This document shows positions 1-11,690 of a stretch of DNA of 64,000 nucleotides, piece by piece. A model generated the notes under the pieces. The model searched no databases, was not told the origin of the DNA, and worked only from the letters and a program-made list of their open reading frames with translations. This stretch comes from Tilletiaria anomala UBC 951 (Eukaryota > Basidiomycota > Exobasidiomycetes > Georgefischeriales > Tilletiariaceae): assembly GCF_000711695.1 (NCBI RefSeq), contig NW_013546981.1:62001-126000 (forward strand). The letters are read 5' to 3'. Both the position numbers and the translations under genes were made by a program. Numbering within the stretch: position 1 is the stretch's first letter; each line of letters begins with the position of its first letter.

Positions 1-319
1 CAACTCGCACCCGCGACTGACAGACTCCGATTCCGAGGACGACGGCGACGATGATGACGAAGACGCCGATGCAGAAGGAGATAGACGGCGCGAAGGGGAG
101 GCGGGCCAAGATGGAGATGGAAACGGATACACCAGCGGCGGAAATCGCAACGTGCGAAGTGCAGAAGAGCGGCTGGAGGTACGCCGCGCTCAGGCAGCGC
201 AACGAAGAGCGCTGCGCGGCGGGACCGTCTTTGGTGCGCCGCTGCAGAACGCCATCTTCATGGGCATTATGGCCAATCTCTTTTTTGCGCTGTTCAAGAA
301 CTTCTTCGCGCCGGATTAA
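1..319 (+). CDS. 3' end of unknown protein with hydrophobic C-terminal segment (5' partial)
   Basis: The reading frame starting at base 2 is open from the window edge to a TAA at 317-319. It begins with a strongly acidic Asp/Glu stretch, continues as an Arg/Gln/Ala-rich region, and ends in a hydrophobic segment (FMGIMANLFFALFKNFF) only a few residues from the stop. This suggests a tail-anchored or C-terminally membrane-embedded protein. I do not recognise the family. The ATG frame at 51-389 overlaps in another phase and lacks this membrane-like tail, so I prefer the frame given here. Only about 105 residues are visible, so no function is assigned. Confidence 0.55.
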   Translation, partial: NSHPRLTDSDSEDDGDDDDEDADAEGDRRREGEAGQDGDGNGYTSGGNRNVRSAEERLEVRRAQAAQRRALRGGTVFGAPLQNAIFMGIMANLFFALFKNFFAPD

Positions 320-890
320 GATCACACAGCAGATCACTGCGTGGCTTTTCGATGTACTGTTCCCGCGCCGCAGACATGCATTTCGCTGATCTTCATCATG
401 CACATCCGTGCAAAGCAATTTGATCACACGTTTCCGTGAGCTGTGTCAATGCAAGCGCGCGCAAGCTTGCGCATTGGATTCTGGTTACTCTAGCGTGGAG
501 CCTGGTTCTTAGATATGGGAACCAACAAATACCCTACCTAGACACCGACAAGTTGCCGACGTTGTCTCTGTCGCCAATTGCCAGCCGCCCGCAGTGCCTG
601 GCCGCGACTCAACACTCTTCATCCACCATGTATGTCGTTCTGGCGGCGACACCACCACCTGCCAACTTGAGCGGCATCAATGCCAGCGCTGGCCAATGAG
701 AGGCAGGCACGCCATTGACTCCCTTCACAGCCTGCCTCAGCCGCCCGGAACAGCATTTGCCGACCTTTGCTCTGCGACTTGCGCAGCTCATAACATTCAT
801 CCAACCGTAGACGCACACACCACATTCGCCCTTCCTGCTTGGCCCGGCAGCATCAGTGGATACGAGGCAGAAGCGAAATAGCGTGTCACG
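320..890. other. Intergenic spacer, 571 bp
   Basis: 3' flank of the partial gene and promoter/5' UTR of the next gene. Small open frames here overlap each other and show no recognisable motif. No repeat or RNA gene seen. Confidence 0.6.
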
Positions 891-2117
891 ATGGCTTCGT
901 CCTTCAAGATCAAGCTTCGGCTGCCGACGCGCGATGAAGATGAAGCTGGGATGAGCATAGCGCACCACAGCAGCACGCCATTCTACAGCGACTCTGATGC
1001 CCAAAGCGGTGAGAACAGCTTGTCAACCTGACGAAGCCAAATTTATTCCATCTAGGTGCTGATCACCTTCTGCCTTTCGCGCCACGCAGAAGAAGAGCGC
1101 GACGAGCTTGAAGATTCTGGTGATGATGACCAGAGCCTCGAGGCCTCCAGCGTGGGTCAGGCTCAGTCCTCGCCTTTGCGACCCAAACATTTATGTGAGC
1201 CTTGGTGCCGATGATACCGACCACTCCTACTTGCTGATCAATACTCATCGCTCCTCATCACAGCGTCGCCAATTAAAGCCAGCGCAGAGCCCAGCCCGGG
1301 GAAACTCAAAGCCGGTGCAAAAAAATCATCAAAGAAAGGCGAAGGCCCGTCAGTGACCAAGCGCAAGAGCACTGGTAGTCTTCCCAACACAAAGGCAGCT
1401 GCATCAGCAGCTGCAAGTGTTGACGCCCCTCGTACTCTCGACGACTTACCTGCGTCCAAACGAAGGAAGGTCAGCATGAAGCTCGGGGCAGCCGGACCCG
1501 GTCGAGGCTGGCGCAAAGGTCTCAAGCATGGGATGAAGCCGCTGTACAAGATGCCTGATGGCTCTTTGGTACCTATGAGCATTGATGAAGGGCGCAAACT
1601 CAAAGCTGCTGAGCTCAAAGCTGCACAGCAGAAAGCGGCTGAAAGAGGCAGCAGCCCTCTCGTTCCCAAGCAGAAAGGTGCCGCAGCAACTGGTTCACCT
1701 GCACCATCTGCAGCAAGTGCCGCGCCCAAAAAAAGCAAAGCACCTGCCAGGATCGTCTATCCACCTATCCCAGTACCCAAGAACGTGGTCCCAGTGAAGA
1801 ATTATGCAAAGATACCGATGAGCTTCCCGGCCATCGTCCCGCTGGACCGCTCGGGTACCAGCAAGCTACCGCGTCGATGGACACAAGGCAAGCGGGAAAT
1901 CCTGACGCTCGGCGGGCGCGTTCTCGAACTGCCGACTTGGTGGGGCGGTCCGAACCTCGGGTTCGAGCCTGTTGTCAAGGAAGACGAAGTTGCACAGCAA
2001 GCTGGCACTGGCTCTGGGAAGAGTAAATGTGCTGGTGCGGGCACAGGAACAACCACGACACCTGGCACGGGCGGCGCAAGCACGCCGGTACCGACAACGA
2101 AGAACCCTGCCACTTAG
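891..2117 (+). CDS. INO80 complex subunit Ies4-like protein
   Basis: Three exons: 891-1008, 1090-1194, 1264-2117 (358 aa). Introns are GTGAGA...CGCAG and GTGAGC...CACAG, and phases join exactly. The N-terminus (MASSFKIKLRLPTRDEDE) is followed by an acidic segment, a Lys/Ser/Ala-rich linker, a basic patch (SKRRKVSMKL) with a Gly-Arg-Gly-Trp-Arg-Lys motif, and a conserved-looking block around RSGTSKLPRRWTQGKREI...LPTWWGG near residues 270-300. The tail is Gly/Thr-rich low complexity. The short 'DRSG...RRW...PxW' block resembles the fungal Ies4 family of the INO80 chromatin remodeller as I remember it. If correct the protein is nuclear and acts in nucleosome remodelling and checkpoint signalling. 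The assignment rests on one short motif; it could be another basic nuclear protein. Confidence 0.5.
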
Positions 2118-2584
2118 TGTTAGCGGAACCCCGCCCCCCTGTTGGCTCGCATGCACTGCTGGTGCCGATGGAAGGTAGTTTCAACGCGCACCAACAGCCA
2201 CGAGTCGCAAGTCTATCGAGGAGCCGGAATTTTCGTTCAACTGGGCGAGCGAGTAGCCCAGCTTATTCGCTAGCTTCACGAGCTCGTCACCGGGCTCCTC
2301 GGCTAACGCACACTTGCCTCATCACACACCCTCAGCTCTTTCCGCAAGGATCACGATTCCACCGCTCTTTGCAGAGAGCTTGTATAAGTATTGCACTTTC
2401 TCCAACCCGAAATTTCGGCGAGAGTTCCAAAATTTTCGCTGGAAAATGTGCGCACGCACTGCATGTCCTCGCGGGTGAAATCGTCTGGCATTGTTTAAAG
2501 TGCGATACAAGGTAGCTGAGCCGCTTCCGTTTAATAGGTCCCTCGAGCTGCGGCCTCAGGATACGCGAGAATCACCCTGTCCCA
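2118..2584. other. Convergent intergenic spacer, 467 bp
   Basis: 3' flanks of the Ies4-like gene (+) and the CTR gene (-). Several overlapping frames, none with recognisable content. Confidence 0.5.
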
Positions 2585-3279
2585 TCAATCCGTCTTCTCG
2601 ACCTGCTCGCGCGTCGAACCGTAGGTGCCGTTCGCACTTGTATGAGAGGGTACCGCGACTGAGGTCCATCGCTTGCGGCCAAAGCGTCCGAATGCGGACT
2701 CTCCGGTCGCGAGGCCGATGAGAACGGCGACAAAGTAGTAGGCATTCATCGTCCTGGCTCATGAGTGCCGAGTCGAGTAGGTACCGGTGGACGGAGTGCA
2801 GGACAGACTGAGCGTCAATGGATGAAATGCTACGCTTTATTTATATGGTGCACTCACATGACGGCAAGCATGAGCAGATAGAGGATACCGCTCTGCAGCA
2901 GTTGAAACAATCCCCTCGGTACATCGCAGCTTGCTTCCCATGGTGGCGCTCTTCGTGCATCATATGCAAGGTTTGCAGTTGCTGTCGAAGATGATCCTCG
3001 TCTTTTTTCCGCTCTTCTGAAAGCCTCGTCGTGCCAATAAGCGACCAAGCCCCTTTCGATTGCATGGAGCCAGCGTGAGAGCAATCCCATGAAGAAGAGC
3101 AGGGCGCAGGTGCCCAAGATGGCCGGGGCAGTCGTTGGTGCAAAGTGCGCCAACCAAACCACATCGCCTCCACCAGCATGGAACCCCGTCATCGTCATCC
3201 CCTGGCCGGCCGCGCCGCCGCTGGCGCTCGAGGTGCTGTTGTCACCCATGTTCATGCCCATCACCTCGCCCATAGCCAT
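2585..3279 (-). CDS. CTR-family copper transporter
   Basis: Two exons on the minus strand, 3279-2858 and 2753-2585, joined by a GTGAGT...CCAG intron, give 196 aa. The N-terminus is Met-rich (MAMGEVMGMNMG, then MTMTGFH), as in extracellular copper-collecting tails. Three membrane spans follow: one around residues 45-65, and two closely spaced ones after a cytosolic loop rich in Arg/Ser/Ala. The second span carries the signature MxxxM (MLAVM, formed just before the splice) and the third the GxxxG motif (GLATG). These are the filter and packing motifs of CTR trimers. The role is high-affinity Cu(I) uptake at the plasma membrane or copper release from the vacuole; the sequence does not decide which. 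The length is typical. No copper-responsive element was identified. Confidence 0.9.
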
Positions 3280-3878
3280 TCCTGCCGTATATCCTATGTC
3301 CTTCTTGGTGTGTTCTCCAGCAGCTTCCTTTGGACGTCAACGATATTGATATCGCACCGCGCAAGTTGGATGTAGTCGCGCACGCGGGCTCTACTTGCAG
3401 AATGCGAAAAAAAATACCTCGGCGCCTTTTTGGCGGCAAAGAGGGGCACGAATTGAATCGAGCTGGAGTGGGATTATGATCTTGTAGACTGGCGAATTAT
3501 TTCCAGTGTTTTGCTAGTAGTAGTCGAGAGCATATTGTGAGAGACGAGCAGAGAGCCAAAGTCGAGGTGGTCAAGGTCAAATAAGTTAGGAGGCGGGGTG
3601 AGATGGCTACCAGTTGCGAAGGAGAGCGCAACACCTTATCTCGGAGCCTTTTTGGGCTCATCCCCGCGGCATCCAAACAAACCGCGCTCGTCGATGGGGC
3701 CAAGAGGTGACTCCCATTTCTCAACAATACGGCAACAAAAGTTGCAGGCCTCCTTCACATCATTAAATACACCGACGGAGCCACGCCTTGGAAGCTAATA
3801 TCGGCCCTCACCCACAGAAGCTTCGCGTTGCAAGAGGGTAACATTCTGATCCGACTGCGCGCACGAGATTCACCCAAG
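3280..3878. other. Divergent spacer, 599 bp
   Basis: Shared upstream region of the CTR gene (-) and the b561-like gene (+). The frame containing the b561 start is open back to about 3711 without an ATG, so part of this spacer could be an unrecognised upstream exon. Confidence 0.45.
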
Positions 3879-4628
3879 ATGCAGAGCCATGACAGAATCA
3901 CAGCAGTGCATGGTGAGTACAGACTGCCCCCCCCCCTATTCCCCCGGGAGTCACCTGATTCGTAGGAGCGCAGCTGACCATCGAATGGTGGATCGGCCTG
4001 CGGACTTGCGAATTTGGCAGCTGTGTTTGCATGCATCGTCGTCCTCTTCCTCCTGCCCTCCACCATAATCATGACGCGGGTTCAAAGGAGCTCGCCCGGT
4101 TGGCTGCGGCTACACCGCCTGTTGAACGGCATCACCGTTGCCCTCATCATCCTCATTTTCGGACTAGGAATGGCAGCCGTAGGCACGCAAGGTGATGGGA
4201 CTCAATTTAGTGGCGACGAAAGCGACTTGCATCACAAGCTCGGCTTGGTCATCTTTATCCTTGTCCTGTTACAAGCGCTGCTCGGCATCGCTGCACATCA
4301 GACCACTACTTCTGGGGGGGAACTGGGTTCTCTCTTCATGGGACGCAAGCAATGGGTGCGATGTGTCCACTTCTGCGTCGGCATCATCATAGCCGGCTTG
4401 TTGTACTGGATCACATGGAACGGCCTGCATACCGAGTGGGTTGCCATGAGCACGGAAGAGACCAGCACTCCAGAGGCCGTGCAGGTGCTTTTCTGGATCA
4501 TCTTCATCCCACCAGTTGCTTTCTACCTCGTCAGGCTAGGCTCCAGTACCCTAAGGTCGATGGAAGGCGAACAACAACCAATCATGCTTGGGGGCAAAGA
4601 GGGATTCAGCGAGGCGTGCGACTGCTAG
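3879..4628 (+). CDS. Cytochrome b561-like membrane protein
   Basis: Two exons, 3879-3912 and 4021-4628 (213 aa), spliced through GTGAGT...GGCAG with a CTGAC branch site. About five or six membrane spans. Candidate haem ligands are His11 (AVHAVF), His43 (LRLHRL), His82/83 (DLHHKLG) and His128 (CVHFCV), the spacing expected for transmembrane b561 electron-transfer domains. In fungi such domains move electrons across membranes, alone or after an extracellular DOMON/haem domain. The tail is short and hydrophilic and ends in CysAspCys. The ATG at 3879 gives a protein starting only ten residues before the first ligand; the frame continues open upstream (SFALQEGNILIRLRARD), so the true start or an upstream DOMON-like exon may be missing. 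Confidence 0.7.
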
Positions 4629-6380
4629 GCGGTGCCATGCAAGATTCAGTCGAAGTCTTTCATGTATTTTTACATGTCGCAAGCTGTTATGGCAGTAGTA
4701 AAGTAGGAGTTTGCGTCGCGAAGCGTGTTTGCGTATCGATAGCATGAGCAGTCCATTTCCAGAGCGAGTATGAGAAAACGAACGCCGCTTCGGCATCTGT
4801 CGCGAGTCGGTAATGTCAAATCGCTAAGCGAAGTACTAAATGCTGAGTCATGAAGGTTGGACGATGAACCCTGCACCTGTACGATAAAGAGACTCTAGGA
4901 ATACTTCTCAACCTGATGCCACCGCCACGCATACTTGAGTGTGCATGCGCACATCATCTTTCCACGAACTCCTTCTCCAGTCGTGCACAATGTCGGACGT
5001 TGTCTCACCCTCTTTCCTTGATCAAGAAAACCCCCGATACTCTCTCTCTCTCTTTGACTGTACAGTGTGGCGGGTGACCTGCTATCGTCAGGAAAGTAAT
5101 CACGCTGACACTTCCCGGTCTTAGCAGCAAACAGCACAACTCTTTCCACTGATCCTGCGCGACCTTATTCTAGATCAACTCGGGTGACAAACAAGGCGGC
5201 ACTGGGTTGCATTCTGCAACGCTTATTCCACAGTTTCTGACGTCATTCACTCTCTCCTCCTTGTCACGCGTCACACGACTTGATTTGACCAAGGTGGCGC
5301 AGTATGTGTGAAAGGATTGAGTTGAGCGTTGCGTAGACGAGGAAGTTTGGACTGTCGAGGCGACTGCTTCCCGTTCAAAAGCACTCCACAATCAATTCAT
5401 CAGGAGCGAGCATCGCGGGTTCTCTTCCTATATAATTTTTACATTAATGGGGGCGGGTTATGGAGCCAGTGAAAGTGTTCGCACTCCATTTATATACATA
5501 TGTATATATGAGGCATGACGTGCCGACCTTGAATATTGTTTGGCTTGCTCCTCCGCGGGATAATAATTAAAGCGCTACCGCGCGCATGTGTCCAGCAGGT
5601 GTGCTCGGGTTGTATGTGTCCATAATTTCACTTATGGATTCGTCCGCGCCCCGCGGGGACTGTCGATGGCTCATGCAGTTATTTTTTGTTCCGACTGTCC
5701 GCACCGCCGACATCCTTGATAACCGTACAATCCACGGGCGATTATGACCCGCTATGACGTCGTCAGTCTGCAACATCACTGGTATTATTACGATTTGGTA
5801 AATTCATTGTGTTACCCATTTTTCGATATATTCGTGATATACATTCCATTATCACAATTCATACATGCCATCACCTCCCGTTCTCTTTATGAACGCTTTT
5901 TGGGGCATAGGTTCAGTCTAATAGGGATCAGGAAGCCCATTGTTACCCGAAATTGCCCATGCTTAACTGCACAGAGAGGTGTAGCATCGTTAATGTCAAA
6001 ATACTCCTGCCGCTGGCAATCCGGGTGGCGCCTCGAAGGCACCAAGCGGGAGCCATAGTGGCTCCTGCAGCTGTCACCGGCTGACCATCGGTCATCACCA
6101 GGAGCGACAGTCGAAGCGTTCGGCCACAGCGGCAAGCGTAGCCAACCCAGATCGGGTTCAGCTTCCATCAATCAGCACCCTTGTGTGAGATGCGCAGCAC
6201 ATCTTGTGTGCAACACACTTCTCGCATCGCATATAAGTAATCACACTCATCTCATCGCATTCCCTCAATGTATCTAGTCCTAAACGAATTCACTACAGGA
6301 TCTACCCAGAGAGTGGCTCGCCCCTGGCCCCTCTGCTTCCGGCACTCTGGCCTTTGGAGGTCCTGACTTGCCTGCCCCAA
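4629..6380. other. Gene-poor spacer, 1.75 kb
   Basis: No convincing coding frame, tRNA or snRNA. It holds a short CT-rich run near 5041-5058 and an 18-bp perfect palindrome at 5491-5508. It leads into the transposase relic, so part of it may be old element sequence. Confidence 0.5.
5491..5508. repeat. 18-bp perfect AT-rich palindrome
   Basis: TATATACAT followed directly by its reverse complement ATGTATATA. It could be a cruciform-prone site or chance in AT-rich spacer DNA; no gene start lies close by. Confidence 0.6.
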
Positions 6381-6381
6381 A

Positions 6382-7228
6382 GTGAGCCATGGTAAAGGCA
6401 GCCCACTGCATGGTCGAGTCGAGTCAGTCTGTCATCCAGCAAAACCAAGCAAAGGGTCAGCAGATAGAGGTAAAGTCTTGTGGTCTTTTTTACCTAGCTC
6501 GAATATCTTGAGAGACAACATTGGGATGGCACGTCCAACAGTCTGGGACCTGTTGGAACAATCAAAGACCCATACAGCTGATGATAAAGTCAAAAAGTCC
6601 GCTCATCCTCCACTGATACCCCTGGCGGAAAGAATGACCATTGGAATATACATATTGCGCACAGGCGCTTGCGTTCGGCGGGCCGCCGGCTGCATTGTGC
6701 GGTCTTCGAGACAGCTTCAAAGTGAGAATTCCCTGCAAGAGACGGCCCGTGATAAGGTTGGCATCACCTTACAGGGTCTTTCATGCACTCTTCAATCCTC
6801 TGACTGCGAATGGGTTTGAAAGAAGCTACATAGTTCATCCTTCCGCAGAGATCCCGTCACATGCAAAGGATCGAGATGACTCGATTTATAATATTGGTTT
6901 CCGCGGGACCATCGGCGCGATCGATGGCACAAGAATCCCCATCGCTGTCATGGAAATCACGAATCCCGCGTCTTGGCGCGACTACATGTGTAACATATTG
7001 CAGAATATCTTCGCAGCTTGCGATTTCGGAATAAGCATCACATGGATTGCTTCCGGTTGGGATGGCGGGGCAAACAATCAACACATGCAGAATAGCGCAC
7101 AAGAGGGGTGGTGTCTTTCGTGGAAGGCGCTGAAGGTCAAGCCAACCTGGGCACGGCCATGCAAGCGAGAGTTTCTTGGCGGGGCACCGCCGCCTTTGCT
7201 CTCTCCTTGGGAAGGAGACGCTGAATGA
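6382..7228 (+). mobile_element. Decayed Harbinger/PIF-type (DDE_Tnp_4) transposase fragment
   Basis: Two overlapping + frames carry pieces of one transposase. The first (6382-6819) has an N-terminal helical region (NILRDNIGMARPTVWDLLEQ and PLAERMTIGIYILRTGAC) like the segment before the catalytic core of HARBI1-type proteins. The second (about 6641-7228) has the core: GAIDGTRIPIAV with the first catalytic Asp (codon near 6919), then LQNIFAACDFGISITWIASGWDGGANN. The family normally has Asp two residues after the Gly-Ser-Ala/Val of this block (…HDSRVL); here the aligned position reads Asn. The last acidic residue and the following GYP block are absent, so the copy is truncated after about 7130. 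A frame change lies between about 6680 and 6830. No terminal inverted repeats were found by eye. It is a dead plain DNA transposon. Confidence 0.65.
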
Positions 7229-8542
7229 GACGGAATGGATACTAAAGCAGTGAGTGAGGGCTCTCCTGTGTCTTGATAGATGGCGTCTACATTAGAGAGC
7301 AGACCAGAGATTCTTGAATATCGAGTGGTCTCAAGACTGTTTTGATTTGCGGGGCCAACACGACCGAAGCGAGTGAGAGCATCGTGGGCATGTGGGGCAT
7401 CTGTGGGAAGTGGAACAGGTGTCGATACCAACTGGGAGTTCTGGTGACGGAACTGGCGTAGCTCGATCGCGCGAAGACACAAGTTCGGCCGGGGGCGGCA
7501 TGCTAGCAAAAACAGCTTCCACTGTCTCAGAGCAACAAATGGAAGAATTGTCACGCGGGTTTTCTCTTGAGACTGTGGTGCTTGTGAGCCACGAGTCGTC
7601 AGATCCAGGCGCGCTCCAGACGGACCACGAGCTTCGATAGGATCCTGGCGTGCATTAGTCATAGTGACATCGATAGTGAGAGAAAATACAACCGTCTTTT
7701 CCCCGATGACTCGGGACTTGGGGAATGAAATGACGACTCCGCAGATCGCGTAGATATGAATGGTGAAGACGTAATGATGCGAGATGTGACAGCGGTTATA
7801 TGTGTTGAAAATGGGGTTGAAGCAGGTTGCCTTGTGGTGTAGCGATGACGTCATGTCAATTTGGTGGGTTGTCTGCACACTGGATTGCTCGCAGAGCTTT
7901 GGCTGGTGCACCCGCAAAGATCTTGTCAGCGCGGATTGCTTTCCATCGGCGCAACAATTTTTGGGTAGTCTGCACGCTCCGCAGGCAAACGAGCACGCGT
8001 AGTCGTTGCCTAGGTCCTGCGATCGTACGCAGAGGTGAGGCGGACAAATAGTGGGAAATGCGCAGACGCGGACAGCCGAACGAAAGAATTAACGATGAAC
8101 GAACACGGCCACGCAAGCCAAGTGGCACTGACTGGCCGAAGAGAGCGGAGGTGGCCCATGTAGCTTGCTCATGGGGAGCAGGTCTTATTCGGTGCAACAT
8201 GTGGCCGCGCGATGCAGATTCTAAAGGGTGGTGCATAACTTCCCAAGTTGGCTCGTGTGGATATCGATTGCACGATGACGCGCTTCGGGCTTCACAACTC
8301 TCTCTTCGGCGTTCCACCGCTAGAACTCAGCAACTTCCCAGCGTTGCATCCATTCGCATTGCATCGATTCAGCCTATCTGGTGGATGAAAACATCAGCTA
8401 GCTCTCTGCATTCAGCATTTGCTGAAGCTAGCCATACACCGCAAGCGTCACAAGCCGGGTCAGCTCGATTCTGTGAGCGTGTACTCCACGATTGCACACC
8501 CAACCCTCCAGCACCCATCCGCCTTGACGAGGCTTATCCAGG
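7229..8542. other. Spacer between transposon relic and steroid-reductase gene, 1.3 kb
   Basis: Long overlapping frames exist on both strands but none has family motifs. The 279-codon minus frame at 7078-7917 overlaps the transposase remnant and reads as low-quality sequence. No RNA gene seen. Confidence 0.5.
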
Positions 8543-10031
8543 ATGTCGTCCTCTACACGTGCCCCGTGGCTCCCGCCGCTCATGCCAAGGACGCCCGCAG
8601 ATGTATACATGCTTGCCCTTGCCGGCATGCAGCTCATGCTTGTGGTCGGTCTCGTTACCATTGTCATTCCTGCTCCGCACGGCAAATGGGGGCCCAGGAA
8701 CGCAAGCGGGCTCAACAAATTCAAGATCAATGGTAAGTACAAGATACGCACCAATGGTCGTGGTCGTCCTTTCTTTAGCTGAAGTGTCGGATGCCCTACC
8801 TGCCCTTTGGGCTTCTTTTGGAAGGCAACCTGGGGTGGTTTCTGATGGAGATCTGGGGCCCAGTGATTCTGCTCCTTTCCATGAGCTCTTCTTCAGTTCT
8901 CTCCACGTCTGGCCCCCTCAAGCTGTCGACAATTTTCCCCCAGCCTTCTTTTTCGAACTTCCTTGCGCTTCCATTGCCTAATCAGATATTGGGAATGTTT
9001 TATGCAGTGCACTACGTGAACCGCGCCGTCATCAATCCTTTGCGATCACCGCCACGCACAGATATGTCTCTCATCGTCCCAGCGTGGGCTGCCGTCTTCC
9101 AGATCACCAACGGTTTCCTCCTCGGCAACTGGCTCGCAGGTCGTGCGCCTGCGTTCATCATCTCGCCTTCCATTGCTGCACCCCTCAAGCAGGCCAAAGG
9201 CATCTTCTCCCTCTTCTTGCGTGGTGGTTCCAGTAATGCACCCACAGCTGCAGTGACAATCAAGCACGCTGCCATCAGCCCGAGCACGATCCTTGCGCGA
9301 CCGGGCCTCTTACCCGATGCCACATTGCGTTCTCCGCTCTTCTGGATAGGTCTGTTTGGTGCCATCGCAGGCCTCGCGTCCAATATTTACCACGACGAGA
9401 TTCTCGCCAACTTGCGCCGGGCACCTGTGGCTGGTGTCCCTGCCTGCAACGCAGCTTCAGATGCACTGGTCGACGGCAAACCGCCCGCGAGGAATATGCA
9501 CAGTCACGCAAACGGTGGTGCGGCTGCAGGGAATGAGCAGGTGCATCTCGACACGAATGGTAAAGCCGTCATCAAGCACGGCGAAGAGGACAGTGTCACG
9601 GTTGGCACGAGCACGTACCGGATCCCGCGCGGAGGGTTATTCGACTTTGTTGATCACCCGCACTATGTCTCTGAATGTGAGGACAATCAGTTTGTGTACG
9701 AGTGAATTTGAGGATTGCTGAAGAATTTCGGGCGTTACTCTTTCTCTCCTAAATAGGGTTCGAATGGTCGTGCTTTGCGATCGCTTCACTTGTCTTCTTC
9801 TCAGCACTGGTCCCATCGCCTTCGCCTCTGGCATCTTCCTCCGCCGTAACTTCGCTCAAGTGGTACATCTCCGCGGCAGGCTTATTGCTCCGCATCCCAA
9901 CTGCGCTCTTCCCGCTCGTCGAAATCGCTGTCATGTCGCCGCGCGCTATCAAAGGCCACGAGTGGTACAAGAAGACATTTGGGAGCAGGTACCCGCAGCA
10001 AAGGAAGGCGCTCATTCCTGGCATCCTCTGA
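8543..10031 (+). CDS. Steroid 5-alpha-reductase family enzyme (3-oxo-5-alpha-steroid 4-dehydrogenase-like)
   Basis: Three exons: 8543-8732, 8825-9676, 9757-10031 (438 aa), with introns GTAAGT...GGAAG and GTGAGG...AATAG. Multi-pass membrane protein. Family features are the HYVNRAVINPLR block (exon 2), the YRIPRGGLFDFVDHPHYVSEW block spanning the exon 2/3 junction, and the C-terminal HEWYKKTF...YPQQRKALIPGIL. These form the NADPH and substrate site of steroid 5-alpha-reductases and related polyprenol or enoyl reductases in the ER membrane. The protein is roughly 150 residues longer than the usual 260-300. The extra length is a Ser/Ala-rich loop (about residues 165-220) and a His/Gly/Asn-rich loop just before the active-site block. 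The natural substrate cannot be read from sequence. Confidence 0.85.
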
Positions 10032-10321
10032 GCTGGTGATGTGTGCGCAGCATGTTACGACAACAAACCTCACCAGCTTTTGACTCCGGGAAAACAGCTA
10101 GCAAAATTCGTTACGTCTTCATCTACTTTAACCTTTTTATTGCTTCGCGCGACATTCGCGCAGCCCATAAATTGCCCAGAATCCACTATTCGTGACATAC
10201 CCGGCCGAATGACTAATATCAGATTACTGTTTGAAATGCATGGATAAATGCCCTGTCGACACGCGCGCTCCTACTTTTTACTCCTTACCATCTGCGCCTT
10301 GTCATTGGCATGGCTCAGAGA

Positions 10322-11236
10322 TCATGGAACGAGTACACCAGCTTCTTCCTCGCTGACGATCCGTCCAATCTCGGTCCGCAGCAAGCTCCACAGCTCCACC
10401 GTGTCCTGACCTTCTCGCTTGGAAAACCACAATCCACCGGTTTCTCCCGTGCTGTTACCATCTTTATCTTCGGACGCGGAGGCAAAGCTCATGCGATAAG
10501 GACCCGAGTAGGGGGAGGAGAGCCAAATTTGCTGATTTGGGGGCTGCTTGTTGATCACGTACGTCCCATGCGAACCAAATTTAACATTGAGAACGCCAGC
10601 CTGTGCGAACGATGTGAGGTCCCAAAGGAGTTAAAGTTATTAGCCGCTGCGGCTTCCGCATTTGTCCACTGTTGCTGCTCATGACTGAACATACTGCTGC
10701 TTCGATGTCCCAATCTTCTCCATTCTGATCTGCCTCCTCGATGACTGCCTCCAGCTTGTCCTGCAGCGAGTCAAGGGTAAGGTTCGACACCTTATTGTAT
10801 TCTGTCATGGTCAAATTCCTATGGAAGAGCGCATGCGCCAATGCAGAGGATCAGTCTTAGCACTCGAATTACTTGAGCGCATACGAAGTATATCTCACGC
10901 GCGCTTGAAATTTGGCTTCCGTGCAGCTGTCGAGGAATGCAAGCCTCTTGGGCGCTGGGATGAAATGCCAGCGTTGCGCCCAGCCGCGGCTTCCCAAGGC
11001 GTCCGACAACGCACAGCTTGCTGGTTCCTCTGTTGCGTTGAGGGGCACTTTGCTGTCGCCTTAGAAGCCGCCAAGCTGATTGTACGTCGCGAGAACGGGG
11101 AAGGTCTCAAATTCGTGATTTCCCCATGCAGCACCGGACGCGTGAGCGAAAGCGCCTGACGACGTGTGGCTGCATCGAGTGACGCGCTAATGCGGCGGCT
11201 GCTGCCACATGCGCAGGTGTTTTTCGTCCATGACAT
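10322..11236 (-). CDS. YFH1: Frataxin, mitochondrial iron-sulfur assembly factor
   Basis: Minus-strand exons 11236-10899, 10818-10695 and 10600-10322 (246 aa). The first intron is GTGAGA...CATAG with a CTAAG branch; the second is GTATGT...CACAG. Residues 1-112 are an Arg/Ser/Ala-rich mitochondrial presequence ending [11 protein letters not shown]. The mature part has the acidic first helix ([27 protein letters not shown]), then [33 protein letters not shown], the hallmark beta-sheet of frataxin. The second helix and C-terminus ([23 protein letters not shown]) complete the fold. The role is iron handling and activation of cysteine desulfurase (Nfs1/Isd11/Isu) in the matrix. The start used is the first ATG in frame after the upstream region; a start a few codons away is possible. 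It converges with the steroid-reductase gene across 290 bp. Confidence 0.95.
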
Positions 11237-11690
11237 TTCGGGCAAGCTATATTAAGGGAGGCGTTGACCTGGATCTGTTGCACAACTGCCGTATACTCCA
11301 GCAATGGCAGGCCAGGGCTGTAAATTGCAAGGAGGAACTATGGATATGCTATTGCGAATTGACGATGATGCGATGAAGTTGCAAGCTGAAGCGCCGAAGC
11401 CTGCTGAAATACAGATGGTGGACGAACCCTATTTAGGTTCAAGTTTCATACTAATTAACTATCACAGGCACACACAGGATGCTACACATCGAATTGAAGG
11501 CTCCAAAGCCGAAGGTGACATGGGCGTGTAATGCTGCTCAAGGGAAAGGCCTTGTGTAAGGTCCACAGACTTTTGGAAACAAGCACTCATGCCTGCCACA
11601 TTGACCAATACGAAGCGCTGCTCAGCTTACATAGAGAGTCTGCCATAGACTATAGAAGCTAGACGCTACGGAAGGCGCCGCCAGGTCAAA
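11237..11690. other. Divergent spacer, 454 bp
   Basis: Upstream of both frataxin (-) and the FSH hydrolase (+), so it should carry both promoters. No clear TATA box or known motif recognised. Confidence 0.5.

Noticed and set aside
7078-7917. 279-codon minus-strand open frame
   Set aside because: It overlaps the transposase core on the other strand and shows no domain, signal or splice continuity.
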